A stretch of DNA of 64,000 nucleotides from Rubrobacter_A sp965214435 (GCA_965214435.1 OZ243960.1:1240001-1304000); one strand, 5' to 3'; counted from the first letter of the stretch, positions 35,006 through 43,824 are shown. Made by a program: numbers and translations. The notes: generated by a model from the sequence alone, not told the origin.

Positions 35006-36010
35006 GTGACTCCTCCTCCCGTGGCCGTGACACTCGGAGATCCCGCCGGGGTCGGACCCGAGATCATCGCCAAAACCTTCGCCGAACCACAGTTCGCCCG
35101 GGATAACCGCGCCGTGGTCGTAGGCGACGCCCGCATCCTGGAACGTGCAGTGGAACTGCTGGAATTAGACCTCCGGGTCAACGTGGTGGATTCTCCGGGT
35201 GACGGGCTCTACGAGCCGGGCGTGATAGACGTTATCCCAGTGGGCGAGTTGCCGGAGGATCTACCCTACGGAGAACTTGACGCCCGGGCGGGCGCTGCGG
35301 CCTTCGAGTATGTGGAGCGGGCGATCGGGCTGTCTCTGGACGGCGAGGTCGCGGCCATCTGCACCGCGCCGCTCAACAAAGAGGCGATGCACCTCGGCGG
35401 CCACCAGTACCCGGGGCACACCGAAATACTGGCGGACCTTACCGGCACCAAGGACTACGCGATGATGCTCGTGGCCGAAAAGCTGAAGGTCATCCACGTG
35501 AGCACCCACGTTTCTCTAAAAGAAGCTATCGAGCGTGTCGAGCCGGAGCGGGAGGAAACCGTGATCCACCTGGCCCAAGACGCCCTGAAGAAACTCGGCG
35601 TCTCCGAACCCCGGATAGCCATCGCCGGCCTTAACCCCCACGCCGGGGAGAACGGCCTGTTCGGCAACGAGGACGCCGAGAAGATACGTCCGGCCGTCGA
35701 GCGGGCCCGGGAAGAGGGTATAGAGGTCAGCGGTCCGTGGGCGCCGGACACGGTCTTCGGGCGGGCGATGAAAGGAGACTTCGACATCGTGGTCGTCCAG
35801 TACCACGACCAGGGGCACGTGCCCATAAAGCTGCTCGGCTTTGAGAGCGGGGTGAACGTGACCGTCGGCCTGCCGTTCTTCCGCACTAGCGTGGACCACG
35901 GTACCGCCTTCGACATCGCCGGCACCGGAAAAGCGGACCATACCAGCCTGCGGACGGCCCTGGACCTGGCGCGCGAGCTGGCCGCGCCGCAAGAGAACGA
36001 GAGGAGTTAG
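35006..36010 (+). CDS. pdxA2: PdxA2-type 4-phospho-threonate/erythronate 3-dehydrogenase
   Basis: A 334-residue PdxA-family NAD enzyme: VTLGDPAGVGPEI at the start, TAPLNKEA (near 120), a metal-binding GHQYPGHTE, then AGLNPHAGENG and QYHDQGHVPIK near 260, and TSVDHGTAFDIAG. It oxidises and decarboxylates a 4-phospho four-carbon acid to give dihydroxyacetone phosphate. Placement after a DUF1537 kinase and before a LarA-like gene, with 2-base gaps, argues for catabolism rather than pyridoxal phosphate synthesis. Starts with GTG. Confidence 0.87.
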   Translation: MTPPPVAVTLGDPAGVGPEIIAKTFAEPQFARDNRAVVVGDARILERAVELLELDLRVNVVDSPGDGLYEPGVIDVIPVGELPEDLPYGELDARAGAAAFEYVERAIGLSLDGEVAAICTAPLNKEAMHLGGHQYPGHTEILADLTGTKDYAMMLVAEKLKVIHVSTHVSLKEAIERVEPEREETVIHLAQDALKKLGVSEPRIAIAGLNPHAGENGLFGNEDAEKIRPAVERAREEGIEVSGPWAPDTVFGRAMKGDFDIVVVQYHDQGHVPIKLLGFESGVNVTVGLPFFRTSVDHGTAFDIAGTGKADHTSLRTALDLARELAAPQENERS

Positions 36011-36012
36011 AG

Positions 36013-37281
36013 ATGGCGTTCCCCAAAGTAGTGAAGGTGCGGCAAGAGTTCCCGAGGCCCCGGGTGGAAGACCTGGGAGCCGCCGTGCGGGAACAGCTCC
36101 GCAAAGAGGAAATAAAGTCCCGCGTCGAGCCCGGTATGGAGGTCGCCGTTACCGCCGGCAGCCGCGGCATCGCCAACATAGGCACTATCTTGCGGCATCT
36201 GGTGGAGGAACTAAAGGAAATGGGAGCTGCACCGTTTGTCGTGCCGGCGATGGGTAGCCACGGCGGGGCTACCGCCGAGGGACAGGTCGAGATCCTGGAG
36301 AGCCTCGGTGTCACGGAGGAGTCCGTCGGGGCGGAGATACGGTCTTCGATGGACGTCGTAGAACTCGGGAAGACCGCGTCGGGCGTGCCGGTGTACATGG
36401 ACAGGATCGCCTCGGAGGCCGACGGGATCGTGGTGGCCGGGAGGATCAAACTCCACACCGACTTCCGCTCCGACATAGAAAGCGGCATCCTCAAGATGGC
36501 CTCGATTGGCCTCGGCAAACACGAGCAAGCCCTCGCACTCCACGCTTACGGCGTGAAAGGCATCAAGGACTACATGGTCGAAGCCGGAGAGAAGGTCCTC
36601 CAGTCCGGCAAGGTCCTTTTCGGCTTCGGTATCGTGGAGAACGCCTACGAGGACACCGCCATCCTGGAGGCCATACCGCCGGAGAAGGTGGTCGAGCGGG
36701 AGAAGGCGCTCCTGCAAGAGTCCGCGAAGCTCATGCCGAAGCTGCCGGTCTCGGAGATGGACGTGCTGTTCGTGGACGAGCTCGGCAAGAACTACAGCGG
36801 CACCGGCATGGACACCAACGTCATCGGCCGCTTCCGCATCCTGGACGTCGAGGAGCCTGAGGAGCCGAGCGCCCGGTACCTGGTGGTGAGCAACGTCAGC
36901 GAGGCGTCCCACGGCAACACTCTGGGCGTGGGCCTCGCCGACTTCACCACCAGCCGGCTATTCGAGAAGATCGACTACGAGGCCATGAACCAGAATGTCT
37001 TTACGAGCACCTTTGTCGAGCGGGCGAAAGTGCCGATGGTCATGGAGAACGACCGGCGGGCCCTGGAAGCCGCCGTGCGGTGTAACTGGGGTGTGGCCCC
37101 CGAAGACACCCGCTTTGTCCGCATCCCGAACACGCTGGACCTGGAGTATCTCTATCTCTCGGAGAACCTGGTGGATGAAGCTTTAAAGACCGGTAACGTC
37201 GAGACGGTCGGCGAGGCTGCGGAGATGGAGTTCGGTGAGGATGGCTACTTTGTTAGTCTCGATGACGGGGCGTCGGACTAG
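36013..37281 (+). CDS. LarA-like (DUF2088) racemase/epimerase in the threonate-type operon
   Basis: A 422-residue paralogue of the protein at 26460: GSRGIANIG, PAMGSHGGATAEGQ with its histidine, IKLHTDFRSDIESGILKMASIGLGKH, and DELGKNYSGTGMD. The family carries a nickel-pincer nucleotide and acts on 2-hydroxy acids. It follows the kinase and PdxA2 with a 2-base gap, so it should act in the same pathway, for example as a C2 epimerase converting the wrong four-carbon acid to the kinase substrate. That role is inference. The HTDFR motif here differs from HTAFR in the other copy. Confidence 0.75.
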   Translation: MAFPKVVKVRQEFPRPRVEDLGAAVREQLRKEEIKSRVEPGMEVAVTAGSRGIANIGTILRHLVEELKEMGAAPFVVPAMGSHGGATAEGQVEILESLGVTEESVGAEIRSSMDVVELGKTASGVPVYMDRIASEADGIVVAGRIKLHTDFRSDIESGILKMASIGLGKHEQALALHAYGVKGIKDYMVEAGEKVLQSGKVLFGFGIVENAYEDTAILEAIPPEKVVEREKALLQESAKLMPKLPVSEMDVLFVDELGKNYSGTGMDTNVIGRFRILDVEEPEEPSARYLVVSNVSEASHGNTLGVGLADFTTSRLFEKIDYEAMNQNVFTSTFVERAKVPMVMENDRRALEAAVRCNWGVAPEDTRFVRIPNTLDLEYLYLSENLVDEALKTGNVETVGEAAEMEFGEDGYFVSLDDGASD

Positions 37282-37317
37282 AGAGGTGGCTGGACGTAAC
37301 GGGTCTGCTGGAACGGC

Positions 37318-38001
37318 TTATATGCCGGCGAAAGGAGTGTTCTTTTTCCAGACCAACCAGCCGACGGAGGCGAGCCAGAGCAGGATGATCGCCGAGTAGG
37401 CCGGGAAGATCTGGCGGTAGTAGTCGGGTGTGTCGCCGGTCTCTATTACCGGCACCGAGTTCCCATGCTTCAGTTCTGCCTGCTCCAGCCCTTGCTGGGT
37501 GGTGCCGTGGAAGATCACCTGCCCGACCGTAGAGAGTTTTCCCTGCCAGACCTCGCTCTCAGGGTCTTGCAGCCCCTGTGGTAACCCCTGCGCGCTCTGA
37601 ACAAGGAGGTTATTGCCGGTCTCTTCGAGGCCGAAATAGTAGTAGGCCGTGCTGTAGCGGGCCGAGACCGCTATCTTCGAGTCCGGGGTACCGACCTGCC
37701 GCAGGTTCTCCGCGACGTCCGGGGTGCCGATAATACGCACGTAGTCTCCGAGCTCCATTCCGGGTGGCAGTTGGCCGGCGTTGATCTGCTCTACGCTCAG
37801 ATCCACGGGTTTTCCCTGCAACCCGTAAGAGAAGTTTGCTGCCGTCGAGGAGGCGCTAAAGGTAAAGACCACGACTATAAACAGCCGCACCAAGAGCCAG
37901 GGGTTGCGTTGCAACCAACTCCCCAGACCCGGCTCCTCATAGCCAGCGTCCACAGAATCATCGCCGTACCCCGGAGAACGTCGTAAACCTTTGGTATCCA
38001 C
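37318..38001 (-). CDS. Membrane protein of unknown function with external domain
   Basis: A 227-residue protein I do not recognise. It has one N-terminal transmembrane helix (about 37-53), a long outside domain with several Gln/Gly-rich repeats (QGLPQGLQDP, TTQQGLEQ) and a C-terminal helix (about 205-218) with a short basic end. It is convergent with the LarA-like gene. No enzymatic motif is seen. The 38002-38237 gap upstream separates it from the respiratory operon on the other strand. Confidence 0.55.
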   Translation of the reverse strand: MDTKGLRRSPGYGDDSVDAGYEEPGLGSWLQRNPWLLVRLFIVVVFTFSASSTAANFSYGLQGKPVDLSVEQINAGQLPPGMELGDYVRIIGTPDVAENLRQVGTPDSKIAVSARYSTAYYYFGLEETGNNLLVQSAQGLPQGLQDPESEVWQGKLSTVGQVIFHGTTQQGLEQAELKHGNSVPVIETGDTPDYYRQIFPAYSAIILLWLASVGWLVWKKNTPFAGI

Positions 38002-38237
38002 GGAGTGTATTCTAGCCTACGGTCGCGGGTAGGATGCGGCTGGCTTCACAGGTCTGCGGGAAACCGTCGGAGCACAGGTTTAGTAAGCGCCGGAATGTGA
38101 AAGAGATACCCCCGGCGGCAGGTCTACTGTAGTTTAAAGCCTCCGGGCAATGTATCCTGTGTCCGCGCAGCACCGCGATGTGGCGGGGCTTTGCAACAAG
38201 TTGTAATAGCGTTTACGGCTCTCTGTGGAGGTAGGTT

Positions 38238-38873
38238 TTGGCGGAAACCCGGAAGTCTTCCGAAAGGGAGGTTGAGTACACCATAACCGGGGTAGTAAAT
38301 GACGGCGTGGACCTCAACCGGGCGGTAAAAGAAGTCCGGGACCTCGGGGTCGGCAAGGACGACCTGACGGTGATCGTCCGGCGCAAAGGTTCCGACGGTC
38401 CGGAACCCTTTCCGGTGGGTACGCGCTACATAGTGGTGCCCAACGACAACCGGGGTCTTGAAGTGCCGATAGGCTTCGCCATAGCCTTTATCATCTTTGG
38501 CGTCTTCTTCGCCATTATCGTGCCGGCCATTGGCGTGCCGACCTTTATGGTCTTTATCTCGCTCGCGGTGATCCTGTTTGCTGGATCTTTTACCAGGATC
38601 GGGGTTTCTCCGATCCTCACGGACATGGAAGCCCCGCGGGAGGAAGCGGGCACCTGGAACGACGCCTTTGAGATGGGCAAAGTCCTGATCTTCGCTACCG
38701 TCCGGGAGCGGAGCCTTATACGGCCCATCCGGGAAGCTTTGCAGCGCCAGGGGGCCTCGTACTACATAGTCGACCGGCGGCTCGAGCCTCGGGCCGTCCA
38801 TCAGGCTACCCTCCACCGGGTGGGGCGCACCGGTTCGGAGCAGACGATTATAGGGTCGCAAGAAGATATTTAG
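38238..38873 (+). CDS. Unknown membrane protein, first gene of the b6/Rieske/CydA operon
   Basis: A 211-residue protein starting at TTG after GGAGGTAGG. An N-terminal soluble domain (VEYTITGVVNDGVDLNRAVKEV, about 12-50) has the alpha-beta look of stress/permuted ferredoxin-like domains. Two hydrophobic helices (about 77-95 and 100-115) follow, then a C-terminal soluble domain. It is 16 bases from the first CydA-like gene and is probably a regulator or assembly factor of the complex. I cannot name its family. Its layout of soluble domain plus two helices is loosely like DUF3341 subunits of alternative complex III, but no motif confirms this. Confidence 0.6.
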   Translation: MAETRKSSEREVEYTITGVVNDGVDLNRAVKEVRDLGVGKDDLTVIVRRKGSDGPEPFPVGTRYIVVPNDNRGLEVPIGFAIAFIIFGVFFAIIVPAIGVPTFMVFISLAVILFAGSFTRIGVSPILTDMEAPREEAGTWNDAFEMGKVLIFATVRERSLIRPIREALQRQGASYYIVDRRLEPRAVHQATLHRVGRTGSEQTIIGSQEDI

Positions 38874-38889
38874 ACAGGAGCTTTAAAGC

Positions 38890-40227
38890 GTGGGTACAGT
38901 CACTCTACCAGTTCTCTCCAACCTTCTGGCCCAGATAGACCTCTCCGAGACTTTCTCGTTTCCGGGCGGGACGCGAACTTTTACGGGTCTTACGATGCTC
39001 GTCCACATGTTCTTCGCGGAGATCTTTGTCGGCTTCGCCATCGCGGCCCCGGTCCTGCAAGCCTGGGGAGCCCGTACCGGCAGCCCGAGGATGGACCGGC
39101 TCGCCCACTCGATGGCCCGATTTAACGTACTGACCTTCTCGACCGGCGCGACCTTCGCGGTACTGTTTATAGTGCTCCTGATCGGGTTCTACCCGAGGGT
39201 TACCACCTCGCTGTTTACACACTTTTTCATCTTTATAGCCATCGCGATGCTTTCCATAGGTATCGCCCTGTGGGGCATGTACAGCTACTACTACAAGTGG
39301 GATAAATACGCCCTCCTGAACAAGCGGCGGCACATCGCTTTAGGCTTCTCGATGGGTTTCTTTATCTGGGTGTGGATGGTCATCATGACCGGCATCGACA
39401 CGTTTATGACCACCGGAGCACCCGGAGCTCAACAACTTTCCGCTGGCAACGTCACTAACCTCGGGGTTGCGGTGCAGGGCATCTTTAACCCGATGTTCAC
39501 GGAGATGGTCCTGCACCGGACGTTTGCGAACCTCTCGTGGCCGGCTTTCGCGGTAGCCGCGTGGGCTTCTTTTATGTACATCCGGGCCAAGAGCGAGCAA
39601 GACAAGGCTTTCTACGACTGGAGTACCTCCGTCGGGCTTACGTGGGGTGTGGGATTTCTGATGCTCCAGCCGTTTATAGGGTTCGCCCTGGTCTACGCGA
39701 TGAAGGGTCTCTACCCCGGGGGCAGCGGTCCATATGACCGGCTCGTCGGTACGGGAGCGGGCGGAGAAAGCCTGACTTCCAGCCTTTTGTACACGAACCT
39801 GGTTATAGTGGTCGCTCTGTTCGTGCTGTCGAATCTAGCGATGTACATGGGAGCTATTCGGCACCCGGACCGCGGCGGGCGGGCGCCGATCCGGCTCTTC
39901 GCCCTTATAGCGACGGTTGCCGCGTTGTACTCGATCTCGCCGCTCGCGGACTTCCCGGTTTTCTACATGCGGTACTTCGCGATGCTCATCATGGTGGTGG
40001 CGACTTTCGGAGCGTTCCTGACGTACCTGCGGGGCCGGCTCCGGTTCCGGTACGGCAGTCCGGGAGGGGGCTACCGCGTGGCGCTGCTCGGGCTTGGAGT
40101 GCTCGCGGCGGTCGTGGCGCTCAACATGGGATTTATGAAGTCAAACTCCCGGGTACCGTACACGGTATATAATAATCCTGACTATACGGTCGAAAGTAAC
40201 CCGCCGCCGAGCGGATTTGGCAGGTAA
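38890..40227 (+). CDS. Cytochrome bd-type subunit I (CydA)-like protein, copy 1
   Basis: A 445-residue protein with about 9 hydrophobic helices. H39 in VHMFFAE sits where CydA has the high-spin heme ligand, and H209 (MVLHRTF) fits the heme b558 histidine. The glutamate found near CydA E99 is missing (region FIAIAMLSIG), though it is kept in the other copy at 42362. The Q-loop motifs of quinol oxidase CydA are not recognised. It starts with GTG after AGGAG. Paired with a b6-Rieske module rather than with CydB, so it is not a normal bd oxidase. Candidate role: electron-transfer or oxygen-reducing subunit of a hybrid complex. Confidence 0.72.
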   Translation: MGTVTLPVLSNLLAQIDLSETFSFPGGTRTFTGLTMLVHMFFAEIFVGFAIAAPVLQAWGARTGSPRMDRLAHSMARFNVLTFSTGATFAVLFIVLLIGFYPRVTTSLFTHFFIFIAIAMLSIGIALWGMYSYYYKWDKYALLNKRRHIALGFSMGFFIWVWMVIMTGIDTFMTTGAPGAQQLSAGNVTNLGVAVQGIFNPMFTEMVLHRTFANLSWPAFAVAAWASFMYIRAKSEQDKAFYDWSTSVGLTWGVGFLMLQPFIGFALVYAMKGLYPGGSGPYDRLVGTGAGGESLTSSLLYTNLVIVVALFVLSNLAMYMGAIRHPDRGGRAPIRLFALIATVAALYSISPLADFPVFYMRYFAMLIMVVATFGAFLTYLRGRLRFRYGSPGGGYRVALLGLGVLAAVVALNMGFMKSNSRVPYTVYNNPDYTVESNPPPSGFGR

Positions 40228-40263
40228 CCTCAGAGCTTCGAGTTCTGGCTAGAAGGGGCAGAA

Positions 40264-40944
40264 TTGGCAGAGTTGCAGAAGGACCGCATGACACGCTCGG
40301 ACTTTATTGGTTTCGGCGTACTCGGCGGTATCATGGGAGCGGTGCTCACCATACCGCCCATAGCTTTCGTGCTGGGCCCTATAATAAAGGTAGACATTCT
40401 CGGCCAGTCGGACGTCGCCGAGGGCTGGTTCGAGGTCGGGCGCTTGAGCGAGATCCCGGCTACCGAGCCCAAAGCTTTCGAGGTGGGTTTCCCGATAAGC
40501 CAGACCTACGCTGACGAAGGAGTCCAGGAAGAGAGCGAGGGCGTCGAAAATCAGGAGTACAAGATTGACAACGCCGTCTGGGTGTCCTGGCAGTCTGAAT
40601 CCCATACCGGTGAGGGTAACCAGCGGCCTTCCTTTATCAGCGACGATACGGACAGCCTGACGCAGGAGCAGGCCCGGGAAGCCGAGCAGCAGCTAAACGT
40701 CCTGAGCAGTTCTTGCGCGCACCTCGGGTGTCCGGTGCGGTGGCTGGGAGACTTGCAGGAGTTTCTCTGCCCGTGCCACGGCGGCATCTATGACATAAAC
40801 GGGGAGTACATCGCCGGACCGCCGCCGCGGGGCATGTACCGGTTTACCCACCAGGTACGCGAAGACGGCAAGCTATACATAAAACACGAGTTCGACGGCG
40901 GCCCGGGCAGCAGCAAGGGTCCTCAGCAACCATACGTGGTCTAG
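40264..40944 (+). CDS. qcrA: Rieske iron-sulfur protein
   Basis: A 226-residue protein with an N-terminal hydrophobic anchor (about 13-42) and a C-terminal Rieske domain. The 2Fe-2S ligands are C151 and H153 (CAHLGC) and C169 and H172 (CPCHGG), with C156 and C171 able to form the disulfide. It takes electrons from quinol bound at cytochrome b. TTG start after GAAGGGG. The GPPPRG segment after the cluster is the usual proline loop. Together with the next two genes it forms the quinol-oxidising core. Confidence 0.93.
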   Translation: MAELQKDRMTRSDFIGFGVLGGIMGAVLTIPPIAFVLGPIIKVDILGQSDVAEGWFEVGRLSEIPATEPKAFEVGFPISQTYADEGVQEESEGVENQEYKIDNAVWVSWQSESHTGEGNQRPSFISDDTDSLTQEQAREAEQQLNVLSSSCAHLGCPVRWLGDLQEFLCPCHGGIYDINGEYIAGPPPRGMYRFTHQVREDGKLYIKHEFDGGPGSSKGPQQPYVV

Positions 40945-40957
40945 AAAGGAAGTCTGC

Positions 40958-41785
40958 ATGGGGATGATAAATCGGGCCCGCTCCCAGGCTTCGGATGTCA
41001 GTAAGTTCATGGTCGATTGGATGGAGCACCGGACCGGGATCGTCACCACGATGGAGCATCTGCTCTACGAGCCGGTGCCCAAGAGAGGCGTCTGGCTCTA
41101 CACGCTAGGTAGCGCGACGCTCTTCTGCATAACGCTGCAGTTCCTTACCGGTATTCTGCTGCTCTTCTACTACGTGCCGACGACGTCGAACGCGTGGGAC
41201 TCTATATACGTAATCATGAACGACACGTACTTCGGGCAGTTGATCCGGGGCATCCACTACTGGTCTGCGAACTTCCTCTTGGCGGTTATAGGGTTGCACA
41301 TGGCCCAGGTCTTTTTCTCCGGCGGGTACAAGGCACCGCGGGAGCTTAACTGGGTCGTCGGCGTGGCTCTGCTCTTGCTGACCATTATCCTGGCCTTTAC
41401 CGGTTACCTGCTACGCTGGGACCAGGATGGTTTCTGGGCGTCGGTCGTGGGCATGAAGATAGGCTCCTACTCACCGTTTGTGGGTAGTTACGTGATCCAC
41501 TTCCTGCTCGGCGGTGACGTAGTGGGCCCTGCTACCCTGTCGCGATTCTTCGCGCTCCACGTGTGGCTGTTGCCGGCGGCGCTCGCGCCGCTCATCGGGC
41601 TCCACCTCTACCTGCTGCGGCGTCACGGCGTCTTCGGCAGCGAGTTTGAGTACACCGAGCGGCTCTCCAAGCTGCACGAGCGCCAGAGGATGGAAGAGTT
41701 CCAGAACCTGGAAGAGTCCGAGGAAGAGCGTTACGAGGACGAGCGCTACGGCTTCGACGGACACGACGAGAACGGTAGAGAGTAA
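40958..41785 (+). CDS. qcrB: Cytochrome b6-type subunit (N-terminal half of cytochrome b)
   Basis: A 275-residue four-helix cytochrome b. Heme ligands H100 and H114 (first pair) and H201 and H216 (second pair). Fourteen residues lie between the second pair, the spacing of b6/menaquinol-type b and not of bc1. C57 in TLFCITLQ aligns with the cysteine of cytochrome b6 (C35) that holds the extra covalent heme ci. A highly acidic tail of about 40 residues follows helix D. The C-terminal half of cytochrome b is encoded separately at 41858, as in b6f and Bacillus-type complexes. It starts with ATG, 13 bases after the Rieske stop. Confidence 0.93.
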   Translation: MGMINRARSQASDVSKFMVDWMEHRTGIVTTMEHLLYEPVPKRGVWLYTLGSATLFCITLQFLTGILLLFYYVPTTSNAWDSIYVIMNDTYFGQLIRGIHYWSANFLLAVIGLHMAQVFFSGGYKAPRELNWVVGVALLLLTIILAFTGYLLRWDQDGFWASVVGMKIGSYSPFVGSYVIHFLLGGDVVGPATLSRFFALHVWLLPAALAPLIGLHLYLLRRHGVFGSEFEYTERLSKLHERQRMEEFQNLEESEEERYEDERYGFDGHDENGRE

Positions 41786-41857
41786 GAGCTTTAACCGCAG
41801 GTGGGTAGCGAACGCTGCTAGTATAGAACCGGTTAAAAATAGAAAAGAGGTGTCAGG

Positions 41858-42343
41858 GTGTACGCACCAGCAGGTGGTAAGGCTACTAGGCCGGTAGAAG
41901 AAGAGGTAATTACCGAAGAGAACGTCTATGACAAGCCGGACGAGACGGTAGGCTTTTTCCCGGGGCAGGTGCTCGCAGACCTGTACGTCTCTTTCGCCCT
42001 GATGATCGCCATCGTGGTCCTCTCTTACGCGTTTCCCGCGCCGCTCAGTGAGCCGGCGAACCCGGCGACGATTAGCTACGTGCCGCGGCCGGAGTGGTTC
42101 TTCTTCTTCTACGAGCAGATGCTGATGTTCTTCCCGGGCTACGCGCTCATCGGTTTCGGTGCGGTTGTGGTGCCGACGGTGTTTGTGCTGCTGCTGTTCG
42201 CGGTGCCGTGGCTAGATCGGAGCCCGAGCTATGATCCGCTGAAGCGGCCGTTTGCCACGGTTATCGGTGTTCTGGTCGTGGTAGTCGTGTTGCTGAACAT
42301 GCTGCTGGCGGTCAGCCGGATCATGAACTTCCCGGGCGCTTAG
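41858..42343 (+). CDS. qcrC: Cytochrome b subunit IV-type protein (C-terminal half of cytochrome b)
   Basis: A 161-residue, three-helix protein with the quinol-site motif PEWF inside PRPEWFFFFYEQ, where b6f and bc proteins have PEWY/F. It starts with GTG. The symbol follows the Bacillus operon only loosely, because unlike Bacillus QcrC no heme c binding motif (CxxCH) is present and no cytochrome c gene is found. So the usual electron exit from the Rieske protein is missing from this operon. The two CydA-like subunits flank this core. Confidence 0.88.
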   Translation: MYAPAGGKATRPVEEEVITEENVYDKPDETVGFFPGQVLADLYVSFALMIAIVVLSYAFPAPLSEPANPATISYVPRPEWFFFFYEQMLMFFPGYALIGFGAVVVPTVFVLLLFAVPWLDRSPSYDPLKRPFATVIGVLVVVVVLLNMLLAVSRIMNFPGA

Positions 42344-42361
42344 AGAGGGGTAACAGCAAAT

Positions 42362-43696
42362 ATGCCCATAGGTGACATTCAAGTTCCGGTAATTGGCAAG
42401 AACGTCGTAATAGCCGTTCTCGTCCAATCTCATATCCTATTCGCGGCCTTTATCATAGGAGCGGTGCTCATCGCCGGTACCAGCGAGTACATGGGCATGA
42501 TCACCAAGCAGCCCCGCTACGAGCGGTTTGCCCGCAACCTGGCCCGCTTCGTGGTGCTCCTCTTCGCTTCAGGAGCGGCCCTGGCGATTACTTTCGTGCT
42601 GGCGCTGGTAACATTGTTCCCGGTGTTCTTCTCCTACTTGCAGAACATCTTCTTCTGGGTCTTTCTGGTGGAGGCGTTTATGTTCCTCGGCCAGATCATT
42701 ATCGTGTACGCCTGGTACAACGTCTGGGATAAGCTCGCTTACCGCAAGAGCCTGCACGTGGTCTTTGGTTTTATAGCGGGTTTCTTTGGGCTTATGGCGA
42801 TGACCATGATCGACGCTGTCGCCTCTTACATGCTCACGCCCGCCCAGGCCCCGGTTACTGATGTAGCGCGGACCTTCCTGAACCAGACGATGGTGCCGCT
42901 GAACATGCACCGCTTCGTGGGAAACTTCTCCTACGCCGGGTTTTTGATCGCTGGCTGGGGTGCTTGGCGGTACCTCCGCAGCACCCGGGACGACGACCGG
43001 GAGTACTACGACTGGATGGGCCACTGGGGTCTAATCTGGGGCTTTAGCTTCCTGATCATGCAGCCGGTTATCGGCTACGGGTACCTCAAGGGTATCCGCG
43101 AGAGTTCGCCGGACGCCTTCGACACGATCATGCTCGGCAGCGGAGCGTGGGTGTTTAACATGCTGGTCATCTGGATAGCCGTACTCAGTATCGCTTCAAC
43201 CATGTACTTCGTGCACAAGCTCAGGTTCGCCAACAACCAGATGCCGGTCCTCCGCAAGTTGGCGGTCGGTTCGCTCGGGTTTACGGCGCTCTTCACGGTG
43301 CTGAACATTATCCCGGCTGACGCGGACCTGATCCCGCAGATAGGGCTTGTGTTCCTAGATGGCGAAAACACCTCAATACCGCTCGGCAGTATGTACCCGT
43401 GGAAGTACATCGGGCTTATCGGGCTGATGATCGTCGGGTTCTTTATAACGGCGCTTTATCTGAAGGCGTCGGCTGGCGGATTTCAGTGGGGCCGGGCGAG
43501 CCGCTGGAGCCAGTACGCGCTGATGGCTTGCAGCTTCACGGTAATCTTCACGATGATGACGATGGGTTACACCCGCGAGTCGGCTCGCCGAGTGGACAAC
43601 AACCCTGGGTACCTGATTTACAACTGCGTTACCCTCGATCAGCAGGTGGTTACCGAGGACTGCCCGGCGGGCGACACGATAGCGGGGAACGAATGA
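42362..43696 (+). CDS. Cytochrome bd-type subunit I (CydA)-like protein, copy 2
   Basis: A 444-residue protein with about 9 helices. H24 (SHILFAAF) and H183 (NMHRFVG) match the heme ligands of CydA; E104 in VEAFMFLG occupies the region of CydA E99, and H132 is conserved with H148 of copy 1. The two copies share FLIMQPVIGYGY / FLMLQPFIGFAL near residue 240 and the WDKLAYRKSLH / WDKYALLNKRRH segment, so they are diverged paralogues. The C-terminus ends in a short cysteine-containing region. It is followed by a coupled 43-residue protein. In cytochrome bd the partner is CydB; here it would be the other CydA-like copy. Confidence 0.72.
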   Translation: MPIGDIQVPVIGKNVVIAVLVQSHILFAAFIIGAVLIAGTSEYMGMITKQPRYERFARNLARFVVLLFASGAALAITFVLALVTLFPVFFSYLQNIFFWVFLVEAFMFLGQIIIVYAWYNVWDKLAYRKSLHVVFGFIAGFFGLMAMTMIDAVASYMLTPAQAPVTDVARTFLNQTMVPLNMHRFVGNFSYAGFLIAGWGAWRYLRSTRDDDREYYDWMGHWGLIWGFSFLIMQPVIGYGYLKGIRESSPDAFDTIMLGSGAWVFNMLVIWIAVLSIASTMYFVHKLRFANNQMPVLRKLAVGSLGFTALFTVLNIIPADADLIPQIGLVFLDGENTSIPLGSMYPWKYIGLIGLMIVGFFITALYLKASAGGFQWGRASRWSQYALMACSFTVIFTMMTMGYTRESARRVDNNPGYLIYNCVTLDQQVVTEDCPAGDTIAGNE

Positions 43697-43824
43697 GCCC
43701 CGAGTTCGTAATGTTGCTGCAAGGACTGCCTGGTGTAGCCCGGTGGTTTGTAGGCGCTATCATGATACTGTGCGTCGTGAGCGGTGCTTACGGGTTCACC
43801 TACTGGATCAGCAAGGACGAGTAA
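43693..43824 (+). CDS. 43-residue single-helix protein (CydX-like)
   Basis: The ATG overlaps the TGA of the CydA-like gene (ATGA), so it is translationally coupled. The product has a single hydrophobic helix (about 16-38) and a charged C-terminus ISKDE. Small CydX/CydH subunits stabilise bd oxidases; position and shape suggest the same job here. There is no separate ribosome site. It is too short for homology to be sure by eye. Confidence 0.65.
   Translation: MSPEFVMLLQGLPGVARWFVGAIMILCVVSGAYGFTYWISKDE

Noticed and set aside
38890..40227. Ordinary cytochrome bd oxidase subunit I
   Set aside because: No CydB gene and no Q-loop motifs are present, and it lies in a b6-Rieske operon with a second CydA-like copy.
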